A stretch of 64,000 nucleotides of DNA, from positions 1,737,001 through 1,801,000 of the forward strand of contig CM062212.1 of the NCBI GenBank assembly GCA_031216445.1, in the 5' to 3' direction. A model generated the notes under the pieces. It did no database searches, was not told the origin of the DNA, and saw only the letters and a program-made list of their open reading frames with translations. Below, one piece after another: positions 31,283 through 42,765 of the stretch. Within the stretch, counting starts at the first letter, position 1, and each line of letters begins with the position of its first letter. Source of the stretch: Lateolabrax maculatus. Taxonomy: Eukaryota > Chordata > Actinopteri > Acropomatiformes > Lateolabracidae. The translations under genes and the position numbers were made by a program.

Positions 31283-32411
31283 ACAGATGGTAAACAGCAT
31301 CACAGGAGCATTTTACTGCCTCTTTCTGCTTGACAGTGGTGATCAGAGACTAAATTAGACTTTTTCAGCCATGTTTGGCTGCAAAAAACAACAACAAGTT
31401 CATTGTTGTCATCATGTAAAATCTTTAAGTCCAGCCTTTCTAAAATCTTTTTCATTTGCTTTCCGACAGGCATCTATAGTACCAAAGTGCATGACTACAT
31501 ATTCTTTGTCGACTTTTAACAGTGTGGTTTTCAAAAATCATTCTATTCTACAGTGGCAATATCTATATTTCTGTTTAATCTTATTCCAGCTCTTCATTAA
31601 AGCTACTGCATATGATGTTTACACTGAGTGAAAATATCCATGGCTGCGTTGCTCCATCAATGAAAATATTCTAGACGTCCTGTGCATAATTTCACGCTTA
31701 TTTCCCTAAAAAAAATCTGCCAGACATAAAGAAATAAAAATAGTGTTCTGAGGATTTCAACTATATTTGGCTGCACAGCATGAGTTTGTAATGACTCATT
31801 GGCGGGTCAATTAAGTTTAAAAAAAAATACTGGGGGGTATTTTAAGTAATTTGCCTCGGTACTTTGGTGCAGAACAATAAACATAAGAGAAAAGGAAAAA
31901 GTACTGCAAAGGTCAAGGATCATAAATATAAGATTTTTAAAAAATATATTTTTACATAAAAATACAATATATAAAATATATCTGTTTTAAGAGCAAAAAG
32001 CTGCACAGTGTTTAAAACAAAGAGGATGGACTGTGCAAAATACTGACTCAAGACTAAAGAATGTGCAGGTGTTCACAGTATGATGAATATGTGCAAAGTG
32101 TGAAAATAATTTAAATAATATTTCAAATATTTCCCCACAAACTACTGCACTTGCATAAATGACATATATCTCATAGCTGTCTTGATCCAACACTAAACAT
32201 TTCTAACCAGCCTTATTAAAACAACACATTTAGAAGATCTATTTACAATTTTCCATTTAAAACTTGATTTAATTTGATTTAAAATATTTCCCCCCAAAAT
32301 CCAACTTGACACATTTGGCAGCTCCACTTGAAGTCAAAGGTTTGTGGCTTTGAGAAACAGAAAAGAAAACAACCTGCTAAACACAACTAATGCAAACCTC
32401 ATCAAACCAAC

Positions 32412-32467
32412 ACGAGCCGAGCCAAGCCAAGCCGAGCCGAGCCGAGCTGAGCCGAGCTGAGCCAAGC
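32412..32467. repeat. GAGCC pentanucleotide repeat
   Basis: About eleven units of GAGCC/AAGCC/GAGCT lie just upstream of the probable FILIP1 first exon. Confidence 0.9.
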
Positions 32468-32499
32468 CCCTGGCTGTGAGCAGAGGGAGGAGTGGTCAG

Positions 32500-32957
32500 G
32501 CTGCTGGACCGGCTGATAGTTCAGCTGTTGGGGGTTTGTTAAAGCCTCAGTCAGTCAGTTCAGCTGCTAACACAGACTGAGAGCACAGGTTAAATATAGA
32601 GCAGACCCTCACTTGTGACCAGGAAGAAACTCTCTGAACAAACATCTTGTGGGGAAAAGATTTTATTTAAGCTGAAACTACAACTCTCTCTCTCTCTCTC
32701 CTCAGCTCTAACTCTTACTCTCTCGCCCCCTGAGCTCACAGACCAAACTTGGGGAGGACGAAGCTCCACACGACTCTGTTACTGTCACTGCGCCCTCCAA
32801 ATCTGGCAGAGAAGAAGAAAGAAGAGGGGAGTTAAAGAGAAGAAGAATTAATATTTCAGAGACAATCAGCAGTGATGTTGTGAGGGCTGTCAGTGAACTC
32901 ATCGAAGGGGACTGGAGTCATTGTTGGGACTGAGCAGCTGTGACACCTTGAGACCAG
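32500..32957 (+). promoter_or_regulatory. filip1: Probable FILIP1 promoter region and non-coding exon 1
   Basis: The stretch is gene-like in composition and ends CTTGAGACCAG|gtaaga, a consensus donor at 32957/32958. A TTAAATATAGAG box is at about 32590. An internal tctctcctcag site at about 32705 could divide it into two exons. FILIP1 coding begins after an acceptor at 50654, so an upstream untranslated exon is expected. The link to FILIP1 is inference from position and strand, and the 5' end is not defined. Confidence 0.45.
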
Positions 32958-33816
32958 GTAAGACTGAGAGAGTTTAATCTCGTCACTAATAACAGGTGTC
33001 AGATCTTATACCATTAAAAATCAGAAGGTCAGAAAGAAATCTATACTTACAAAAAAATTATATAAATTCATCCAATAAGCACATGTGGAAATAAATGTTT
33101 ATCACACTGTTTAAATATCATATAAAAAATTTAAAAATAAAATGAATATTCTTTGACAAGGAAAATATCAGTGCTGAGGTGTTTTGAATGAGTTCATTAA
33201 AAAAGAAAAAGAAAAAGATAATCGATTCAATTATTAAAAAGTAAAAATTCTTCCCTTCTGGAAAGTGAGAAAAGTTCTGCTTTTGTTTCATCGTGTTGTT
33301 AATTGAAGACTTTTGGGTTTTTTGGATCATTATTACTGAAGCGTACATACATTGTTGGGTAGTTTAATTTACTTTATAGGCTTTAAAAATCATAATCAGG
33401 AAAGTAACAAGAAACTATATAAAGTAAACAAATGCTGTATTTCCCTCCATATTTATTTCTCGTCAGTATTTATTCTGCATTTGTTACTCAGTGAATCACC
33501 TTGAGGAATATTTTTGCTAATAGCAGTTAAATATGAATAAACAAATATGTGTTTAACATGTGGAAATTCATTTGTAGTGATTTGATCAGTCACACATTTG
33601 TTCTGGTCAAAGTGTAGATTGAAGGACTTTATTATTAAAGTTTATATCACGTCTACATGATACATATTCCTACATAAGCTGGTGCTTAATCATGTTACAA
33701 ACTAATTACTGGGTCCTGGCTGTCCTCACAGTCCTGAGAAAGCTTTTATTGTTGTCATGTGAAGTTTATTCATTTGGGCTGTCAGAGGGTTCACAGTCTG
33801 TACAACATACAACATC

Positions 33817-33818
<2 letters not shown>

Positions 33819-33858
<40 letters not shown>
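33819..33858. repeat. TA microsatellite
   Basis: Perfect (TA)n run of about 18 units. Confidence 0.95.
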
Positions 33859-33862
<4 letters not shown>

Positions 33863-34734
33863 CTTCAGACAAAGGAAAACTCCACCACAACACTGTAATA
33901 CAGGAAAAAAGGGAGAAACCTTAAGAAAAACAACAGAGGATGACAAAAGATGTTGTTTAAACAGAAGCCGCAACAGCAGAATGACAATATTAAGTAAATA
34001 AAGTCCATAAAACTTAATAAAAAGTAGATATAAATGTAATAAAAGTAGTTTGGAGTGTAGACTGAGGAATGAAGGTACAGCCACTGAAGCATGTTGATTG
34101 TCTGAGTGTTCATACTGAGTCATGAGTGTGGGACACATCAGTGAGTTATGACTCCCTTCATTCACAGCCCAGTAAATGCTTGTTACAGGAAGCAGTACAT
34201 TAGAAGGCATTAATTTAATAGATGTTTTACCAGAGTGCTTAAGCTCGGCTCTCCAGGGGAAGACGGGCAGCTCGCAGTGATGTGAAAACAGAGAGGAGCC
34301 GGCGCTGCAGCCAAACTCGGCTTCCTGCTGGAAAATAGATCCTGTTCACGATGCGACGAACGCTCGGGGGACGAGGTTTGGTCAGGTTCAGCCTCAGAAA
34401 CGACCCGCTCAGGTTCACGGAAACATCCCGGTTTGGGTTATATTTAGTACGGTTATAATATGTTAAATATATAACATAATAAATACTTTATTCCCAGTTT
34501 GGGATGAATAAAGTATTTCTATTCTATTCTATTAAGGTTAGAGGAGCTTTGTTACCATGGTTACAGTCATGAACACAGGGTTAAAGGATAGGTTCATAAT
34601 TAAAAACTGACACAAATACAGTATCAAAAGTGATACTTTGGTTTATGACTAAATATCTGCAACACTAGTGTGAGTGTGTAGCAAATGGTGAACATGGTAA
34701 ACGTTATCAGCGTGTCAGCGTTTGTTGTTTATTT

Positions 34735-34870
34735 GTTGGTTGTCTTTGACTTTTTTAGATTTTAAATGAATTTCGTTGGGTTTTGGACTGTTGGTCAAGC
34801 AAACAAAACTATTTGAAGACGTAAACTTGGACATTGGGAGATTGTTTAACATCTGACAGATCAATGAACT
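34735..34870 (+). repeat. Percomorph repeat fragment (GGTTTTGGACTGTTGGTC family)
   Basis: It shares GGGTTTTGGACTGTTGGTCA, AACAAAAC and TTTGAAGACGT with 8040-8155 and 20380-20440. The other end of the same family (TCAATTAGTCGATAC, AACTATTTTGATAA) is at 49021-49190. Confidence 0.7.
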
Positions 34871-35328
34871 GTTGGATCAGCAAGCTCATGCCGTGTTAGC
34901 AGCTTTGTTTTTATAATTATATATAAATATTATAATCGTAAACACTTACACAAAGTCAAAAAAAAAATTACGAAAGGGTTCGTCCCCTTGGGAGCATGAA
35001 TGTCCACAGGAAGTTTGCCCTACAAGTGGCACTAGAGGAAAGATAACACTGGCATTATAACCAGCGTAGTTTAAATGGCAAATGTCATTTAAATCTACAG
35101 AAATAAAACGGTTTTCTGATCTGATGGAGCTTTAGATCAGGTTTAAGCACGACACTCAGTTGCACTTGTTTTGCTTGAACAAAGATGGAGAAAAATATCC
35201 AAATTCTTTTGCAGAATGTTATTTTCCATCAGTCCGTCTTTGTGTTGCACTTATTTACAGAGTGACTTTGCTGTGTTTTACTGTAAACTCAAACCTGTGA
35301 CATCTCAATGTCAGGACAGTGCGTCTCC

Positions 35329-35347
35329 CCCCCCCCCCCCCCCCCCC
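35329..35347. repeat. Poly-C tract
   Basis: A run of about 19 C. A similar run lies at 38216-38233. Confidence 0.95.
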
Positions 35348-37354
35348 AGGGACGAGCTGGTTAAATATGGAAAATGTGCCCCATTGGCTCTAAGTTAAAT
35401 CCAAACAATCAACAGTGGGGCTCATTGGCTCGACCTTCTCCGTGTTATCATACCCAGCATGCTTTGCCCTGCCCAGATCTCGTGGGAGCTTTTTCCCTCC
35501 ATTAATAGCTTCTTTTCCCACTGTTTCCATTGCAAGTTATTTTGAATCCTTTTTGCTGTGAGAAGGACTTGAAGCAGATATGTGGAAACTGATTGTTTTT
35601 AACAGAATACAAACAATCACTCATTTTATCTCAAAAATATTTTAGTTTTATTTAAAGTCGAAACATGAAAGTCCCCTAAAAAGTCACTCGTGTCATCCTG
35701 TCTGTCAGCAGGATATCAGACTAAACTTTATCAACAAGTTTCTGTAAAATTTGGTGGACAGATCGGCCTCAGGCCAACGGACCGCTGATTAGCTTTTGGT
35801 GATGATCCAGATGTGGGATTTCCACCAGTTGTTAGAAATCCTTAAGGGATGTTGAAAGGGTCAACATTTCAATTCACTTAAAATGTTGTGTTCACAGAAA
35901 TGATGTGTTTGGGTGTATCGAATTGTTTGCATTTGCAGCACTGTCTTCTTCTGGTGTTTTTGGCAGTTCAGGAAGTGGTGGAAGGTAACAAAGTACATTT
36001 ACTCAACAAATTTGAGGTTCTTGTACTTTAGGAATGGAGTGTTTCCATTCAACATTATACTTTTACTCCACCACATCTCGGAGGTAAATAGTGTACGTTT
36101 TACTCCACTACTTTTGTCTGACAGCCTTCCTGTCCAGTAAAAACTTTGTATCTCCACATGTTTGTGATGAACTGAAGGATGAAGAGTGTGAATGAGTGTG
36201 TTAAACTGCAGCTGGATTTGATCTGGAAATGAGATGTAAACAGCGCCTGAGATCCAATATTAGACACAGATATCTGTTTAAGATTGACAAAGTGAAGCTG
36301 ATCATGTTCAGACCTGCACAGGCCCTCTGGGCTGACCCTTAATAATGCCATCATGGTTAACCTGCAGAGCCTTGCTTGGTATCATATTAAAATGTTGCTG
36401 ATTATGACTTTAACTGCTGAGACATGTAGTATTTTTGCCCCTCTGACCTTCGTCTCCGCTTCATCATCAGCTCCTCTGTCACTGCTAACAGTTTTCTGTC
36501 AGTCTGCCTCTTCAGTTGGTAACAGTGTCACTGTCTTCCAGTGGCAGCCCAAGGCCGACTGATAAGACGTAAACCATGAGATCATTCTGCTAATTCAGCT
36601 CAGTAATCTGTGTGGGAGGTTTACAGGAGGGTTCAACAGCGCCTGCCCTGTTGTTTGGTTTCATAACAGCGACGGCTGTTCCCATGACAGCATAACAGGG
36701 ACCAGAGAGAAGGACTGTGTTAGTTTGGGTACAGTTTTCTGTTACCAAGAGGGCAAATCAAACAACTGATCTTATCTCAGATCAGCTCTGTACTTTGACT
36801 ACTTGTGTGCTACTGGTGTTAATTGATGTCAGTCAGATGTCGCGACCCGATGCAGCCGGTGTTTATTGCACTGCAGTGCTCCTGCCAATTAGTCCCAGGC
36901 AGCAGCTGCCATTGCAATTATAAAACACACATCCATACAAACTGCTGACAGGACACCTTGAATGGCACACTTGGTCAAGTATTACACTTTGTATTATGTA
37001 TGTAGTATTATTTAAACCTCACAAAATTAGTCTTGAAACAGTACTTTGACCTAAAAAGGTTGACTCACAAGCTTATAATAAAGAAGCTATATTTATAAAA
37101 CTTTCTTAGAGCCCATAAGAAAATCTATTTTGTCTTGGAACAGTTCTCATAATACATCCTTGAGCTGTCCTTAAGTCCAAGTCTCTGTTTCTACACATAT
37201 TAAATACACACAACAGTAAGCAAAACACAGGCTCCCCGCTTCATGATTGATTCCTTATTATTCAAGAGGGAAACTGGGATCCAGTGTGGACACAAGCTCA
37301 CACAATAAAAACACAAGCAGGGAAAACACTGAAAGACACAGTCCACATGTGACA

Positions 37355-37364
37355 CCATATATGG
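37355..37364. promoter_or_regulatory. CArG box
   Basis: CCATATATGG fits the SRF consensus CC(A/T)6GG exactly. It lies within the probable FILIP1 intron 1. FILIP1 is strongly expressed in muscle, which makes an SRF site plausible. Function is inferred. Confidence 0.4.
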
Positions 37365-38542
37365 TCTCATACCACACAGGCAACACAAAATGCTGCACAG
37401 CACCGACCTGCAGTGGAGCCAGAGTTTGTGCTAAGCTACGCTAACCTCTGCAAAGGGACTGGAGTGTTTCCTAAAGACCCAACATGTTTGTTCAAAGACT
37501 AACACAACACAAATGTACATGTGAGCATGTCAAAATGAGTCAAAATGCACTTTACAGCATGTTTATTGAACATTTTTCATAGATAAATCTTCATATTATC
37601 ATGCTGACTACTGTTCACTCTTGCATGTATGATTCTACCTTAATTATCACTAATCAAAAAGTGCGGAAATTCTATCATGCGAGTCGAGACACTTTAATTT
37701 GAACGCAAACCTACTCAGTGACCTGAGAGATTTCACATATCAACTATCAGTTTCTCTGTCTTTATCGGTCACCGTGAAGGTCTGTGATGGTCTCTGAGGT
37801 CACTTATGGGATGTTTCGAGCTTATTCCTCTCTCGTGAGTCATTTCTCAACTCAGTGACAGGCTAAACAGCTGGCGGGCTGACCACCAACCGCTTGAGAT
37901 TCAGCAGCGCTCGGCAGCTAAATGGCTCGTAAAAAAAAGAGAGTAAAATGGCGTAAAAAAAAAGAGCAGCGGTCAAACCCTGTTTTACTCTCATGACATC
38001 CTGCCCACTCTCTCCCTCCTCACCCGCTCTCTTTACTCCCAGAGTTTATGAGGGAAGTGACTTCATGCTCATTCCATTTGAAAGGCATGTGAGACTTGGC
38101 TGCTGGTCGGCTGCATGTTGGGAGTGATGTCAGCCTTCTGGACTGGTCACCGCTGATTACAGCTCTTGCGCAAACCACTGGGAGGATAAAAACCTGCCTT
38201 GTTTCAGCCCACGACCCCCCCCCCCCCCCCCCCGATGACTGACGTGGTCCGGGAATGCATTATCGTTAATGTTGCCCTGGGCAGGATTTTTATGTTGGGT
38301 GCAACAGAAAGGAGCGCCCCACGCTGCCGTAGATCTGCCCTACGCTTATTTAAGGTCTCATGATGGGTCAGAACTGCAATATACAATTTATTACATATTA
38401 CATACAAGTAATATTCATACTGGTTTAAATAAACAATTTGATAGTAATTCCCATCTTTGCTGAGCAAGAGTTTTGTGCAAAAGGGATCAAACATTTGTCC
38501 CATATAGACGCCTGTCCCAAATATAGGCAGGTTTATTGAAGC

Positions 38543-38566
38543 AAATAAAAGCCCGGGCTTTTATTT
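38543..38566. repeat. 24-bp perfect palindrome
   Basis: AAATAAAA-GCCCGGGC-TTTTATTT is self-complementary over all 24 positions. It is probably part of an interspersed repeat. Confidence 0.9.
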
Positions 38567-39260
38567 AAAGTTTTACGGTACTAAGCATCACAGATAACCA
38601 CAGATAGCTACAGATCTATATTTTAGATACATTTTAAAAATCAGTTTTCATGTCAAAGCCACCTCTTTCAGTTCGAGTGCTTTTCAGGGTTTTTTTTATA
38701 AAAGAAGCAGCTAAATCTCTTCCTCTTCCTCTTTCTGCTGGCAACCAGCAAAACTTTTCAACAACAAAAAATGTCCACCGGTTAAATCTCTGTTTTGTTC
38801 TTAGTATGTTTTTTTTATATATCAGCATTTTCTGTTCAGTAAAATAAAATGAGTGAACTAATCGTGGCCACCATGACGGACACTATTTCCTCTGCTACAA
38901 AACAGTGATTTGACTTTTGATCAAATCACAGTTTGATAGTTTGTTACCTCCAGCAGGTGTCTGTAGTTGTGCTCTACCTCCATGATGAAACCTTACCTAT
39001 AAAAATACTCTGAGCACTGTTTATCTATGAAAGAACAGGTTTACAAATGACTTCTCCTCTTGTCTTCAGCAGATAAATGTTCCTGCAGGACTTAACACAT
39101 GTAAACAGCTCTCTGAGTTAACCTGTCTGCATTAAGTCCAAACTCTGACCCGGTTTTCATGCTTGGTTTTACATTAAACTGGGCTGCATGTATGATTTCT
39201 ATTTCTGTAGCGGCCTCTTTGTGGCCCTGCTGCTCACTCATCTGTGGAGCCTTAAGACCT

Positions 39261-39270
39261 CCATATAAGG
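39261..39270. promoter_or_regulatory. CArG box
   Basis: CCATATAAGG fits the high-affinity SRF consensus exactly. It is about 1.9 kb from the first CArG box in the same probable intron. Confidence 0.45.
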
Positions 39271-41319
39271 TGGCAGGTAATGAGGGCAGGGTCGCTGCAG
39301 TCAAAGACAGAGGTTATCTGCAACATGATACTGTATATAAACCTGTATCTCATATAATTTAAATAAGGTAGGGACTTTTAAAAATAGTCCTGAGCAGCTG
39401 CTGTTGTTTCACTGCATTTCTAAGAAGAGTTGTTGTCTTTTCAGCTGTCATAAAGTACAAGGAGTGATAGGTTTACTTGGTAGTTTAGACAATATGGGCA
39501 TGTACACATGTGAGAAAAGGTATTGAACCAGACTAATGGAGGATAGATGCAAAACACACACACACACACACCTGAGATTAGTCTGCAAATATTGGTTTTA
39601 CCATATCTTGTAAAAACAGTGTTTGGTGTCATTTAGATATTGATGATATTTTACAAAATGATTCGGTACAAAACTTAGCCTGAGGTCATATTGTGAGCAT
39701 TTTACATGGACGGTTATTAGTATTCATCACTTTGGTCTTTTTGAGTGGAAAAACGACTTGTTGGCAAAGGCAGTTTTTGCTTTCTTATAGGATATTTTAG
39801 AGAGAAGAAACAGAAACAGTTACAAATGACTGCTGAAAAATCAATCTGTTTTATGATGTGACAACGTTGAGGTTAAGGTTTGGGTAGATTCAGGTGGCCG
39901 ATCATGGTTTGGGTTAGAATTACTACTTCATCAAGGTGTTAGTCTTTGTTGCTATTGTTACAATAATAACTACAACAATAAGGTTAGGCAACATCAGGAA
40001 GTTCAGCTTAATGCAACAAATGTGGACGTAAGATTGTATGCCACAGATACAAGATGTATAACAGTTTAGGGGCATTTTTTTTTACACTTTTAATGTAATG
40101 TAATTATATATGTATGTGAAAAACAAATATTGAGCAGTATATCTATTTTTTTTAACTCTAAATATCAAATTCAGCATCGACCTCAAACATCCAGCATCAG
40201 TCGGGCTGTAATGGTTATTTTTGTGTGTGTGATCAGTTCTACACATTTAATAATTACTGTGCAAATTTCAAGTTTTCTGCTTCACAACAACTTTGTTGGC
40301 AAAATAATGCCAACAAATACAGGAGAAACACTAAGGAAAGCAGTACAGATGCAACCACTGGTGTCAAGTTTATATGTGAGCTGTAAGAGGTGATTTAAAA
40401 GGTGGTACTGATCATATCTGTGTGAGTATCTGGAGTCCGACGGCTGCTGAAGACAAAGTCACCTTCACCTCTGAATGATGGACTTCACATGAGATATGTC
40501 ACAGAGGAAACAAAACTAATCTTTCAAACTCATCAAGCTGGTATATTCAAGATGTTCTGTCATAAATCTCAATATAGAAACACTTTAAATGACGTGGTCC
40601 CGTCACGTGCCGCTGCGACAGGCTGATAATAATTGTTCTATTTTGGATATCGCTGTGACGTGCTAAAGATGGTAATGTGAGCCTGTGGTGACATTTAGTG
40701 CCTGACTGTAAGTGTCACTATTTCAAGCACGGGTGCTTGATAGTCTGATATTAGTGGAGCACTGTACAGTATATTCCAGCCTGCAATGTCGAGTGGTTTT
40801 CCATGGATTCATAAAAGTCAGAATGACACGCTGATGCAAGAAAACTCCACTGGTGTCTTCATCACTTTTGGTCTTTACATGTAAACTGGCGCAGAATACA
40901 TATTTTTGTTGCCATATTATTCACTGGTTCTGTCACCAGAGGTATCACAGTGCAGGAAATGCAAAGTTTCGGTGTGTTTTTGCACTTCTCCAGGCCTCTA
41001 AACAGCTCGGACCTCACCCTGACTGGGTGAGAGGGGTCGTCTGTGATTGGATAACTAGTTGGATATAGATAGGAGATGTGACAAGGGGCTCCAGATTTCT
41101 GATCCCTACTGATGGGTGAAACCGCTGTTGTCAAACATGTCCAAGTTTTCTTGATTCAGCCAGTGCCTGAATTGGACCAAAAAGGTGCCAGTACCTTGAT
41201 TCAGCAGTTGCATGTGTTACGATCTGTCCATTGTTTCGTCCACGCTCTGCCACCAGCACTCTGTTTCTGTTCTTCTGTCTCCACGTCTGTTCGCTGCTCT
41301 CGGGTCACGGACTCTTTCC

Positions 41320-41600
41320 CTGTTCTCCTGACCTGCCGTCCTCTCACCTTCCACCAGATGCCCTCGGACTTTCCCTCCTTTCCCCATCACCTGCCTGCCC
41401 CACCCATCTACTCACCTGTTCCCACTCCCGTCAGCCCTGCCTGCTCCGCCCACTCCTCACCTGCAGCTCATTCCCTTTCTGCTTTGTTTGTACCTGGTTG
41501 CCATGCTTCTGTTTGTTGCCTGTGACCTGTTGATTCACCTGCCTGCTCTGGACTTTGTTGCCTTTAGGATTTTCCGTCTGCCTCACCACCCCGTAAGTTT
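41320..41600 (+). repeat. Interspersed repeat, inverted relative to 52.23-52.57 kb
   Basis: The C/T-rich strand with CTACTCACCTGTTCCCACT, CGTCAGCCCTGCC and CTTTGTTTGTACCTGG resembles the reverse complement of 52230-52570 (GCTCACCTGTTTCCACC, CATCAGTCCTGC). It explains the 137-codon frame here. Confidence 0.6.
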
Positions 41601-42519
41601 TTGTTGTACTTTTTTGTATAAATGAACTGCCTGAACTGTACCTGCCGGCCTCCTCTCCTCTCTGCGTTTGGGTGGAGCATACCTAGACCATGGCCTCACC
41701 AGGAGGGCACGCTACGCATTAAGAAGTAACCGTACTTGTGCACAAAAAGGGGCTGTTAGTCAGTATGTGTTCTGGCCCATTTCAGGCACTGGTTTTATCC
41801 ATGCGAGTGGTATGGTTACAGGACGAGCCTTCACTTTGGTCCAGACTGAAATATCTCAACATCTGGATTAAGAACGATAGCTGTGAAATTTTGTACAAAA
41901 CATTCATGATGCCCAGAGGATGAATCCTACTGACTTCTCTGATCCTCAACTTTTGCGCCATAGAATATTAGATTGTGTTCAAAAACATTATTATGAGATA
42001 ATAATCCATCAGTTATTTGTTCTTGTAAGTTCTTTTCTTCTCTGTCGGACTAATTTGCCTCTCGTGAAGAGAACAGAGAACACATACTCAAACAATTACT
42101 TTGGTATGTCCAGATGACAAAAGAATTACACCGTGACCTTGAGATAACGGGAGTGTAGAACAGCACAAAGCTCAGAGCTGCGGTCGCATTTTCCAGTTAG
42201 GTAGGTATGACATCATCACGGCACGTTTCAACCCAACTGAACTCATTTGTTTATTTCAACATGAAAAAAGGGAGGGAACCTGATAAATACCCCCTGATCA
42301 AAAGCTTCATATGGATCCAATAAATGCCTTTGGGAGGCCCCCATTGTTCCAAATAGTCTTCACGTTTGTATTGATTAGTTATGAATCCACTCATACATGA
42401 GATCTGCTGATTTGAGTGATTATTATTTTTCTGTTCTATTGTGGTGTTTTCTCTGGAGCAAATCTTCACATTCATGTGTCATCATGTAAAATAGAAACTG
42501 AAGCCAAAGAAAATCCTCC

Positions 42520-42765
42520 AGTTGACAAAATAACCCTGCAACAAGGCTCATCTTGAAGCTGTCTGGAGCTCTCGATCATATCACATGGTCTTCCTCCTTC
42601 AGATGGAGTTCACACACTTAAAATTTCCATTTTTCTCAGCAGTTTAAAGGACTTTTTTTAGCTGCGCTTAAAGGTTCATTCATGCACAGCAGTTGACAAA
42701 ATAATCTCACCAGAAAGCCGATATTGTATCTGTCTGGAGCTTTCCATCAAATCACATGATCAAGT
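42520..42765 (+). repeat. Two tandem copies of the CTGGAGCTTTCGATCATGTC repeat
   Basis: Copies at 42520-42610 and 42690-42765 both read AGTTGACAAAATAA, then TGTCTGGAGCT, then ATCACATG. A third copy is at 350-500. Confidence 0.75.

Larger units (their letters stand above)
26389..32400. other. Intergenic region between SENP6 and FILIP1
   Basis: Beyond the CpG island this holds the fold-back element, AT-rich DNA with no feature (27.0-28.1 kb), repeat fragments at 28.1-29.2 kb, a LINE remnant at 29.2-29.7 kb, two exon-like segments on the minus strand at 29.9-30.46 kb, and a CT-rich tract at 31225-31282. There is no complete gene. Confidence 0.6.
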
